From the NCBI GenBank assembly GCA_027490155.1, contig JAIXYP010000054.1, positions 1 through 64,000 on the forward strand: a stretch of DNA of 64,000 bases. Reading direction: 5' to 3'. Shown piece after piece: positions 9,539-17,333 of the stretch. Made by a program: the position numbers and the translations under genes. Each line of letters starts with the position of its first letter. The stretch's first letter is position 1. The DNA is from Cytophagaceae bacterium. GTDB lineage: Bacteria; Bacteroidota; Bacteroidia; Cytophagales; Flexibacteraceae. The notes beneath the pieces were generated by a model. It had not been told where the DNA came from, ran no database searches, and saw nothing but the letters and a program-made list of their open reading frames with translations.

Positions 9539-9868
9539 CTTATTGTGTTGTAGTGCTAGGCACCTCGCCTCACATTTTCCTTGACGCCTTGCCCTTTTGA
9601 CAAAAAAGCGCAAGGCGTTTTTCGTTGCAATGGAGGCAACATAGCCTACATCTGGCTAAATTGTGCCCGCCCTTGTCTTTCGCCTCTGTCTAGTTAGTGC
9701 TGGCGATTGACATTGTTGTGTCTAGCCTTGATTTCATTTGGTAGGTTGGCATTGGTTGTTAGGTTGAGCTTAGGCAATTTGGGTTGACTTTTGTGCTTTT
9801 GAATCCATCGACGTGTTGACACCTATTATACACACTCTTATTGTCCTCCTTGCCCTTAGTTTTTTTAG
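9539..9868 (+). other. intergenic region tRNA-His to ftsW
   Basis: About 330 bp without a convincing gene. It holds the tRNA-His terminator (9584-9622). The rest shows several TTG trinucleotides but no clear TAnnTTTG box, so the ftsW promoter is not assigned. Confidence 0.5.
9584..9622 (+). terminator. rho-independent terminator after tRNA-His
   Basis: Stem CGCCTTGC (9585-9592) with GCAAGGCG (9610-9617), followed by five T. It lies 46 bp past the tRNA. Confidence 0.85.
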
Positions 9869-11056
9869 ATGATAACGAATTGGCTCAGAACTAACCTCAA
9901 AGGTGACCGTGCAATCTGGATAGTGGTTGTTTTCCTGACAATGTTCAGCATTGCGGGGGTATATAGCAGCATTGGCACTTTAGCCTACCGCAAGCAGGCA
10001 GGCAACACCGAGTATTACCTGCTGAAACATTCGTTGTTGATGTTGGTGGGGTTGAGCTGCCTCTATTTTGCACATAAGGCCAACTATCGCCACTTTGCTA
10101 AGTGGAGTAAGATTGGCTTAGTGATCTCGTTACCCTTATTGTTGTTTGCCGTGTTTAAGGGGACTGAGATTAACTCGGCCTCACGTTGGTTCACGATACC
10201 GATCATTGGCCAAACGGTCCAGCCATCGGATTTGGCCAAGTTATCGCTCATAACCTATGTGGCGGCTTTTTTGTCCAAGTACCAAAACACCCTTGAGCTA
10301 TTACGGAAACAAATCTTCTGGCTATTGGCTTGGATTGTTGTCATCTGTGGCATGATCATGTACTCCAACTTTAGTACGGGCATTATGTTGCTTGGCACTT
10401 GTGGCTTACTGATGTTGGTAGGTCGTGTGCCAATGAAACTGATCGGGAGCTTGGCCTTACTGGGGATACTGGCCGGTGGTGTGATGTATGTTTGGGGCGA
10501 GCGTGGCAAAACACTTGTTAGTCGCATCGAGGTCTATATGTCTGCCGATGATGTACCCTTCCAGGCCGAGCAGGGCTTTATTGCCATTGCTAGTGGTGGC
10601 TGGATTGGTCGAGGCCCAGGTAACAGCCAACAGAAGGACTTTTTGCCGCACCCTTATTCCGACTTTATCTACGCCATCTTGGTAGAGGAGTATGGCTTTT
10701 TCATTGGGGGGATATTGCCCTTGGCGCTTTACCTGACACTACTTTGGCGAGGTACGATTGCTGTTAGGAACAGTAGTAATGCCTTTGCGGGTTTGCTCTC
10801 GGCTGGCCTGACGATTAGCTTGGTATTGCAGGCTTTGCTGAATATGTGCGTAGCTGTTGGCCTTTTTCCCGTTACTGGGCAGCCTTTGCCATTGGTAAGT
10901 ATGGGTGGCAACTCCTTGATAGCAACGGGGTTGTCGATCGGGATTATTTTGGCTGTGAGCCGTGCTGACAAGCCCGATCAGGAGCCCGATGGTACCCAAC
11001 GTCGGGTTGCGTTCTCGAACCAAGACGCCGATGATGATGACCTAGATCAAGATTGA
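9869..11056 (+). CDS. ftsW: peptidoglycan polymerase FtsW (SEDS family)
   Basis: A 395-residue polytopic membrane protein of the FtsW/RodA/SpoVE family with about ten predicted transmembrane helices. Family landmarks include SASRWFTIP, QPSDLAKLSLI, the FLPHPYSDFIYAILVEEYGF loop, and GLFPVTGQPLPLVSMGG near the C-terminus. SEDS proteins polymerise lipid II glycan together with a class B PBP at the division septum. Position next to murG favours FtsW over RodA. An acidic tail (DADDDDLDQD) ends the protein. This is the first part of a split dcw cluster. Confidence 0.95.
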   Translation: MITNWLRTNLKGDRAIWIVVVFLTMFSIAGVYSSIGTLAYRKQAGNTEYYLLKHSLLMLVGLSCLYFAHKANYRHFAKWSKIGLVISLPLLLFAVFKGTEINSASRWFTIPIIGQTVQPSDLAKLSLITYVAAFLSKYQNTLELLRKQIFWLLAWIVVICGMIMYSNFSTGIMLLGTCGLLMLVGRVPMKLIGSLALLGILAGGVMYVWGERGKTLVSRIEVYMSADDVPFQAEQGFIAIASGGWIGRGPGNSQQKDFLPHPYSDFIYAILVEEYGFFIGGILPLALYLTLLWRGTIAVRNSSNAFAGLLSAGLTISLVLQALLNMCVAVGLFPVTGQPLPLVSMGGNSLIATGLSIGIILAVSRADKPDQEPDGTQRRVAFSNQDADDDDLDQD

Positions 11057-11144
11057 GGCATGTGCTCTAGCTCATCCCCTAAAGGTGTTTCCTAAAGTTT
11101 TTGTTTGTGGGGCCTATGCGGTCCGAAGCTATTGTAATTGAGCT

Positions 11145-12269
11145 TTGAAGAAGTATATCATTTCTGGCGGCGGAACGGGTGGTCATATCTACCCAGCCAT
11201 CGCTATTGCGCAGGCCTTACAACAACAAGACCCAGAAGCAGAGGTGCTTTTCGTTGGTGCGGAGGGCAAAATGGAGATGCAAAAGGTGCCCCAGGCTGGC
11301 TACCGCATCATAGGTTTGCCGGTGGCTGGCCTCCAACGCCAGTTATCGCTCCAGAATCTTGGTCGCAACCTATTGTTCCCGTTTAAGCTCATCGCTAGTT
11401 TGGTTAAGGCTTATCGGGTAGTGGCAGATTTTGGGCCAGATGTCGTTGTTGGGGTGGGGGGATATGCCAGCGGCCCTGTTTTATTCGTAGCCCAATTGAT
11501 GGGCATTCCTACCCTGATCCAGGAACAAAATAGCTATGCTGGCCTGACCAACAAACTGCTGGCCAAACGGGTGAAACGGATCTGTGTGGCCTACCCTGGG
11601 TTGCAACGCTACTTTCCGCATGAGAAATTGGTCTTTACAGGCAACCCGGTCCGGCAATCCTTAACGGCCCTAACAGAGGCGCACCGCAATACTGGGTATA
11701 AATTTTATGGCTTTGACCCTGCTAAGCCAGTCCTGCTGGTGATTGGTGGTAGCCTTGGGGCAAGGACAATCAATCGAGCATTGACCGAGCATCATGATGC
11801 CCTCTTGAACGCGGGTGTCCAGATCATTTGGCAGACTGGTAAGTCTGGTTTTGGTACTGTTTCAGATCAGATAAAGCAGCTTTACCCTGATGGGCAACCA
11901 AGTGGGTTGGTCATTACGGAGTTTATTGCCGATATGGACATTGCCTACAGCACAGCCGATGTGGTGCTGAGTAGGGCAGGGGCCTTGTCGGTATCCGAGC
12001 TGACCTTGGTAGGCAAGCCGACGATCTTGGTGCCGAGCCCAAATGTAGCTGATGACCACCAGACGAAAAACGCAAGGGCCTTGTCAGATCGGCATGCTGC
12101 GATAACGATTCTAGACCAACAACTTTCGGAGCAGTTGTTGCCAGTTGTCCTGACCTTGCTGGATGACAACGAACGACGCAAAACCCTTAGTGCAGCAATC
12201 AAACAACTAGCGATGCCGAATGCTGCAGCGATGATTGCGGGCATCGTGCAGGAGCTTGCCGGAAATTAA
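11145..12269 (+). CDS. murG: UDP-GlcNAc:undecaprenyl-pyrophosphoryl-MurNAc-pentapeptide GlcNAc transferase
   Basis: A 374-residue GT28 enzyme that converts lipid I to lipid II at the inner face of the membrane. The N-terminus (K)KYIISGGGTGGHIYPA is the family's lipid-acceptor glycine loop, which fixes the start at a TTG codon; no ATG gives a better N-terminus. Also visible are GVGGYASGP, IQEQNSYAGLTNKLLA, the second glycine loop VIGGSLGARTIN, and VLSRAGALSVSEL in the UDP-GlcNAc site. It follows ftsW by 88 bp. The next gene on this strand is murC, 3.4 kb away past two oppositely oriented genes. Confidence 0.96.
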   Translation: MKKYIISGGGTGGHIYPAIAIAQALQQQDPEAEVLFVGAEGKMEMQKVPQAGYRIIGLPVAGLQRQLSLQNLGRNLLFPFKLIASLVKAYRVVADFGPDVVVGVGGYASGPVLFVAQLMGIPTLIQEQNSYAGLTNKLLAKRVKRICVAYPGLQRYFPHEKLVFTGNPVRQSLTALTEAHRNTGYKFYGFDPAKPVLLVIGGSLGARTINRALTEHHDALLNAGVQIIWQTGKSGFGTVSDQIKQLYPDGQPSGLVITEFIADMDIAYSTADVVLSRAGALSVSELTLVGKPTILVPSPNVADDHQTKNARALSDRHAAITILDQQLSEQLLPVVLTLLDDNERRKTLSAAIKQLAMPNAAAMIAGIVQELAGN

Positions 12270-12283
12270 ATGGCAGATGTAGC

Positions 12284-13753
12284 CTATTGACTCACCACCA
12301 CCTTTCCATTCACAACCTGCCCAGCGGTCATGAGGCGATAAAAATAGACACCCATCGGGAGCTGACCTAGATCTAGGGCTTGGCCGGGCAACACCGACCA
12401 TTGTCCTACAGACTGCCCATTAACACTCACCAAACTAAGCTGGGCAGGGTTGTTGAGCCCCCGAAAGTTGAGTACCCCTGAGGTTGGGTTAGGGTATGGT
12501 GTGACTGCAATGGCTGCCACGGTGCTGTTGGGCAGGGCGACGGGGTCAAACTTGCGACCGATGCGGGCTACCTTGGTGAAGAGGTAGTCATTACTTGTGC
12601 CTACACCCCCGGTCGGCGGGCGACGAACTAGGTTGTAGCCTACCAAGATTGCACTTTCGTCGGGGTTGTAGACCATACTATAATAAATTCTGACTTCCTG
12701 ATACCCACCTAGACCAATTGGTACTTTTGAGATTGTAATACCATTGTTATCAACCTTCTCAAGATAATATAGACCTGTTCGATCGTCAGCAGATTGGAAA
12801 ACAATGCTACTATCCTGATTGATTGATGGAATGACGTTGCCAAGTCCAGAGCTGTCAACAAATCGTTGCCACAGAGGGTTCAATTGGCTGTCATACTTCC
12901 CTAGTATGTACTTGCTAGTGGTGCGGTAGTTGAAGGTTCCACTGGCAAGATATCCACCATCTGCCGTTCGTTGGACAGCAGCGTTATCGATCCCTACATT
13001 GTCAGGGGAGGTAAAGATGACTTTGGCAGTATCTCTAGTAAAACCATTGGAGTCCACTGGCAGCACGGCAATATGCTGCCCCTTTTGGCCAGAGACCAAG
13101 ATGCGGTTGTTGAAATCATTGCTGGCATAACACCAACAAGGAAATGGGTGGCGGGGGTTATATTGTTGGAGCCACTTTTGCTGCAGATTCTGGTCAAAAC
13201 GCCCCACCATCCAGTCGCATTGACTGGTGCCTAGTGTGCTAGGGGTGTTGTAGCCATAGGTTACGATATCACCGTTGGGGGCTTCGAAGAGGCCGAGGTT
13301 TTTAGCTCTTACCCCTCCATTTACGATTATTTCCTTCCGTGCAATTTCACGGCCCGCCGTATCACATTTGAGTAAGAACTGGTTATTGACTCTGGTGTAG
13401 TTTTGCAGCATCTGTTCGTAGACTATAACGTACAGAAACTTGTTACTATGGTAAATCAATCCATAACTCGCACCATAAAACCCTAACGTACGATTCCAGA
13501 GGGTGTCACCATTGGAATTGATTTTTGTTAAGGCTGCACCAGCATTACTTCTGATCGGTGGGCCACCTGGAACAGGGATTTGCCCACTTGCCCAAAATGT
13601 CTCACCACAAATGATGTAGCTGTTACTATCAATCTTAACAATTCCGTAGGCAATTTCAATTTGCCGATCAGGATAGACCTTATTCCAGATAACCTGTTGT
13701 CCAAAACTGGACAGTGAGCATACAAAGAAAGAAAGTGTGAGGAGGATTCTCAT
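12284..13753 (-). CDS. type IX-secreted protein, paralogue A
   Basis: A 489-residue exported protein, started at the ATG at 13753 because that begins the signal peptide (MRILLTLSFFVCSLSSFGQ). The open frame extends 65 codons further upstream, but that part only mirrors the end of the neighbouring gene. The middle contains WMVGRFDQNLQQKWLQQY and similar segments suggesting a beta-propeller-like surface protein. The last 75 or so residues (YPNPTSGVLNFRG to NGKVVVSQ) form a type A sorting domain for the type IX secretion system. It is a close tandem copy of the gene at 13828-15303. Ligand and function are unknown. Confidence 0.85.
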   Translation of the reverse strand: MRILLTLSFFVCSLSSFGQQVIWNKVYPDRQIEIAYGIVKIDSNSYIICGETFWASGQIPVPGGPPIRSNAGAALTKINSNGDTLWNRTLGFYGASYGLIYHSNKFLYVIVYEQMLQNYTRVNNQFLLKCDTAGREIARKEIIVNGGVRAKNLGLFEAPNGDIVTYGYNTPSTLGTSQCDWMVGRFDQNLQQKWLQQYNPRHPFPCWCYASNDFNNRILVSGQKGQHIAVLPVDSNGFTRDTAKVIFTSPDNVGIDNAAVQRTADGGYLASGTFNYRTTSKYILGKYDSQLNPLWQRFVDSSGLGNVIPSINQDSSIVFQSADDRTGLYYLEKVDNNGITISKVPIGLGGYQEVRIYYSMVYNPDESAILVGYNLVRRPPTGGVGTSNDYLFTKVARIGRKFDPVALPNSTVAAIAVTPYPNPTSGVLNFRGLNNPAQLSLVSVNGQSVGQWSVLPGQALDLGQLPMGVYFYRLMTAGQVVNGKVVVSQ

Positions 13754-13827
13754 TATTCGACCTTTGAAAGTTTGTGGTGGTGGGTTTGACCGTCTTGGGT
13801 GTAGGAGAGGATCATGATGAACGAGGA

Positions 13828-15303
13828 TTAATGGCTGGTAACCACCACCTTCCCATGCACCACCTGCCCAGCAGTCATGAGGCGATAAAAATAGACACCC
13901 AACGGGAGCTGGCCTAGGTCTAAGGCCTGGCCGGGCAACACCGACCATTGTCCCACGGACTGCCCATTAACACTTACCAAACTAAGCTGGGCAGGGTTGT
14001 TAAGCCCCCGAAAGTTGAGGATACCGGCAGTTGGGTTGGGATAAGGCGTAACTGATAAGGCTGCCACCGTGCTGTTGGGCAGGGCGACGGGGTCAAATTT
14101 GCGACCGATGCGAGCGACTTTGGTGAAGAGGTAGTCGTAGCTTGTACCAGGGCCAGTACCAGGGGGTGGAACCCGTACCCAATTTAGGCCAACAAGAATG
14201 GCACTTTCATCTGGATTGTAGGCCATGCTATAATAACCGTTAATGGAGGTCAAATTTGGAATTCCAAGTGGAACTGTCCATTGGGTCGCATTATTGGAGT
14301 CTATTTTTTCTAGAAAATTTTGACCAACTCTGTCTGAACCATATTGGATTACGATAGAACCATCTTGGTTAATTGTAGGTATGACAGCGCCTAGTCCAGC
14401 GCTATCTTCATATCGTTCCCAAAGAGGATTAAATTGGGCATCATACTTACCGAGAATGTACTTCGCATAAGTGCGGTAATTCATTGAACCAGAAGCGAGA
14501 TACCCCCCATTTGCCATTCTTTGAACTGCTACGTTTTCTATGCCAGCGTTATCTGGTGAGGTATAAAGCACCTTCGCCGTATCCCTTGTAAAACCATTGG
14601 AGTCCACGGGCAGCACGGCTATATGCTGCCCCTTTTGGCCCGAAACCAAGATGCGGTTGTTAAAGTCATTGCTGGCATAACACCAGCAAGGGAAGACGTG
14701 GCGGGGGTTATACTGCTGGAGCCACTTTTGCTGCAGATTCTGGTCAAAGCGGCCCACCAACCAGTCGCATTGACTGGTGCCAAGTGTGCTGGGGGTATTG
14801 TAACCGTAAGTCACGATATCACCATTGGGGGCCTCGAAAAGGCCTAGGTTTTTCGTCTTTACGCCACTACTTAAAGTAATCGCCTTACGTCCAAGTTCGT
14901 TGCCGGCAGTGTCACATTTTAGTAGATATTGGTTATTGACCCTTGTGTAATCTGGCAAAGTCTGTTCCCACACCAGTACATAAAGAAACTTGTTGCTGTG
15001 ATAGATCAGCCCAATGCTTGAACCGAAATACCCAAGGTTACGATTCCAGAGGGTATCCCCATTGCCATTAATGCGGGTTAATGAAGCACCAACAGGACTG
15101 TTAAACGGATTACGATTGGGAATTGTAATCCTATTTCCTGCCCATGTAGATTCACCGCAAATCAAATAATGATTTGTGTCAATCTTTGAAATTCCCCGTG
15201 CAATTTCATATCCATTAAATTGTAAGACCTTATTCCAGATAACCTGTTGTCCAAAAACGGACAGTGTGCAAACCAAGAAAGTGAGTGTGAGGAGGATTCT
15301 CAT
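13828..15303 (-). CDS. type IX-secreted protein, paralogue B
   Basis: A 491-residue tandem paralogue of the downstream gene, with the same signal peptide style (MRILLTLTFLVCTLSVFGQ), shared middle blocks such as NGDIVTYGYNTPSTLGTSQC and AVLPVDSNGFTRDTAKV, and the same sorting domain (YPNPTAGILNFRG to GKVVVTSH). The two differ mainly at residues 27-60 and in the stretch before the sorting domain. The 60 bp before both start codons are also nearly identical, so the duplicated unit included the leader. Both lie inside the dcw cluster on the opposite strand. Function unknown; surface attachment or secretion is inferred from the sorting domain. Confidence 0.85.
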   Translation of the reverse strand: MRILLTLTFLVCTLSVFGQQVIWNKVLQFNGYEIARGISKIDTNHYLICGESTWAGNRITIPNRNPFNSPVGASLTRINGNGDTLWNRNLGYFGSSIGLIYHSNKFLYVLVWEQTLPDYTRVNNQYLLKCDTAGNELGRKAITLSSGVKTKNLGLFEAPNGDIVTYGYNTPSTLGTSQCDWLVGRFDQNLQQKWLQQYNPRHVFPCWCYASNDFNNRILVSGQKGQHIAVLPVDSNGFTRDTAKVLYTSPDNAGIENVAVQRMANGGYLASGSMNYRTYAKYILGKYDAQFNPLWERYEDSAGLGAVIPTINQDGSIVIQYGSDRVGQNFLEKIDSNNATQWTVPLGIPNLTSINGYYSMAYNPDESAILVGLNWVRVPPPGTGPGTSYDYLFTKVARIGRKFDPVALPNSTVAALSVTPYPNPTAGILNFRGLNNPAQLSLVSVNGQSVGQWSVLPGQALDLGQLPLGVYFYRLMTAGQVVHGKVVVTSH

Positions 15304-15709
15304 TATTCGACCTTTGAAAGTTTGTGGTGGTGGGTTTTGCCGTCTTGGGTGTAAGGGAGGATCATAACTGGTATTGGGGATTGGGTTCTGGGTGGGTTAA
15401 AGATACTCGTATTTGTTAAGAAGATCAGATTTGTATCAACATGGTTGCCTTGCCGCTTAAAATTCTTGGTTTTGGTCTTTTCTGTGCTTGGCCCATTCCA
15501 GATGACAAATCGTAGGTATGGGTGTTTGTGGCCTAGAGCATAAAGGCCAGGCTTTGCTGCTGGATATCACTCGTTGTTAGTTGTGTCTGAATAGGCGGGG
15601 CGATCACCCAGACATTCAAAAAACCAAACTATACACGCCCACTATGCCCTATCTTTGTATAGGCCACTGCTGCCCACCTCGGGAAGTCCAATTGTGGCCA
15701 ATCTCTACG
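15304..15709. other. divergent intergenic region before murC
   Basis: About 400 bp between the second T9SS gene and murC. It holds the duplicated leader (15304-15365). A Bacteroidota -7 box TATCTTTG at 15650-15657 points towards murC but lacks a TTG at the right distance. No gene seen. Confidence 0.5.
15650..15657 (+). promoter_or_regulatory. -7 element before murC
   Basis: TATCTTTG fits TAnnTTTG. A transcript starting near 15663 would begin downstream of the first possible start codon (15581), which supports the start at 15710. No clear -33 box is present. Confidence 0.5.
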
Positions 15710-17137
15710 ATGTCCCAACCTGCCACACCACAACCTGCTGTTTTACTGTCCATTGACCCTGAGCTGAACCTCAAGCGTTATACCCACATCTATTTTTTGG
15801 GCATAGGTGGCATCGGGATGAGTGCACTGGCGCGCTGGTTTTTGGCCAATGGCTATGTGGTGGCTGGGTACGACAAAACATCCACCCCTTTGACCCAGGC
15901 ATTAGAAGCTGAGGGGATGGAAATCAACTACCAAGATGTGCTGTCTGCAATGCCAGACTGGATCAAGACTTGGTCAGACAAAATCTTGGTCGTCTTGACG
16001 CCTGCCATCCCAACCGACCATCAGCAGTGGAACTGGCTCCTGGCCAAGGAGTTCAGGATTTTCAAACGGGCAAAAGTCCTTGGTTTGATTGCATCTGGTC
16101 ACAAGACGATCGGCATTGCAGGGACACATGGCAAAACAACTACCAGCACCATGTTGGCACACCTGCTCAAGTCAGGTGGGGTAGCGACCACCGCCTTTAT
16201 GGGCGGGATTGCACGCAACTATAACACCAACCTATTGCTAAGTACAAAACCAGCAACTGAGACATGGTTAGTGGCTGAGGCCGATGAGTTCGATCGGTCC
16301 TTTTTGCACCTCTATCCCCAGATTACGGTCCTAACTAGCACCGATGCTGACCATCTTGATATCTATGGTCACGCCGATGATCTGCTAGAGACATTTGGGT
16401 TGTTCGTGGGGCAAATCCAGGTGGGAGGGACGGTCTATACGCGCAAGGGTATCACGACGGTAGTTCCGTCCCATGCCAAACACCATGAATTTGATTTGGC
16501 TTCTGCTGAAATATGCGCTCAGGATCTTAAGGTCCATAATGACTGTTTTTCGTTCGATGCTAAGCTACACAACCAATTGGTGCCAGGCATAGTGCTCCAG
16601 ATGCCTGGTTATCATAACGTTGCCAATGCCCTAGCGGCAGCAGCTGTTGCCAGTGAAATTGGCCTAAATGCGGACCAGATCAGGGAAGGGCTCAATTCCT
16701 TTAAAGGTGTTGGTCGGCGGTTCGAGTTTGTGAAGCAGACAGGGGCTACCACCTTTATTGATGACTATGCCCATCACCCTACAGAGATAGAGGCATTTTT
16801 GAGTTCAGTCAAGGCGATGTACCCAAACAAGCGGGTTACAGCCATATTCCAACCACATCTATATAGCCGCACCCGCGATTTCCTGATGGGTTTTGCGCAG
16901 GCATTAGGCCTAGCAGATGAGGTTATCTTGTTAGATATCTACCCCGCGCGCGAGCAGCCTATACCCGGCGTGACCAGCGAACGGTTGCTGGAGCTTATCC
17001 CGATCCAGAACAAACTCCTATTACCCAAACAGCGATTGGTCGGTTATTTGGCTAACCATCCAGTAGAGGTTATCTGCACGATTGGTGCCGGAGATATCGA
17101 TGCCATGGTGCAGTCGATTGCCCAGGTATTGAGGTAG
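15710..17137 (+). CDS. murC: UDP-N-acetylmuramate--L-alanine ligase
   Basis: A 475-residue Mur ligase that adds L-Ala to UDP-MurNAc in the cytoplasm. The N-terminal Rossmann motif is FLGIGGIGMSALA, the ATP-binding loop GIAGTHGKTTTSTML, and the C-terminal part has DDYAHHPTEIEAFL, characteristic of MurC. The longest frame starts at 15581, but its first 43 residues have no family match and precede a -7 promoter box, so I chose the ATG at 15710. It continues the ftsW-murG-murC order of the dcw cluster. The expected next gene, ftsQ, is 24 kb downstream. Confidence 0.95.
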   Translation: MSQPATPQPAVLLSIDPELNLKRYTHIYFLGIGGIGMSALARWFLANGYVVAGYDKTSTPLTQALEAEGMEINYQDVLSAMPDWIKTWSDKILVVLTPAIPTDHQQWNWLLAKEFRIFKRAKVLGLIASGHKTIGIAGTHGKTTTSTMLAHLLKSGGVATTAFMGGIARNYNTNLLLSTKPATETWLVAEADEFDRSFLHLYPQITVLTSTDADHLDIYGHADDLLETFGLFVGQIQVGGTVYTRKGITTVVPSHAKHHEFDLASAEICAQDLKVHNDCFSFDAKLHNQLVPGIVLQMPGYHNVANALAAAAVASEIGLNADQIREGLNSFKGVGRRFEFVKQTGATTFIDDYAHHPTEIEAFLSSVKAMYPNKRVTAIFQPHLYSRTRDFLMGFAQALGLADEVILLDIYPAREQPIPGVTSERLLELIPIQNKLLLPKQRLVGYLANHPVEVICTIGAGDIDAMVQSIAQVLR

Positions 17138-17261
17138 AGGTTTATGCCCATTGGCAGTTGGCTAAACCTATCCAGATTAGCCTACCCTAGGCTAAGAGAG
17201 GCTTATCTGGTTTTGAGCGGGCTAAGTTTTTAGCAATACCTTGCCTGCTATCCTTAACAAC

Positions 17262-17298
17262 AACAAGGCCCCTCAGTATACTGCTGAGGGGCCTTGTT
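17262..17298. terminator. bidirectional terminator between murC and the polysaccharide operon
   Basis: A perfect 15-bp stem (17262-17276 with 17284-17298) around a 7-base loop, between the converging 3' ends of murC and the tyrosine-kinase-like gene. GC-rich core with A/T-rich flanks on both sides. Confidence 0.88.
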
Positions 17299-17333
17299 AT
17301 TATAATCATCAAATGTAGCAGTCAGACTAGGAT

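Larger units (their letters stand above)
12284..15365 (-). repeat. tandem duplication of a 1.5-kb gene unit
   Basis: The unit 12284-13815 is repeated at 13828-15365, including about 60 bp of leader (from TATTCGACCTTTGAAAG through GTCTTGGGTGTA). Long stretches match almost base for base, for example around 13020-13280 and 14580-14840, while others have diverged. This mosaic suggests recent duplication or gene conversion. Confidence 0.85.

Noticed and set aside
12207-12401. 64-codon minus-strand frame beside paralogue A
   Set aside because: A shifted-frame reading of the sorting-domain region; its similarity to the other extension only reflects the tandem duplication.
13754-13948. 65-codon N-terminal extension of T9SS paralogue A
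   Set aside because: It is encoded in the end and flank of paralogue B in a shifted frame; a true signal peptide starts at 13753.
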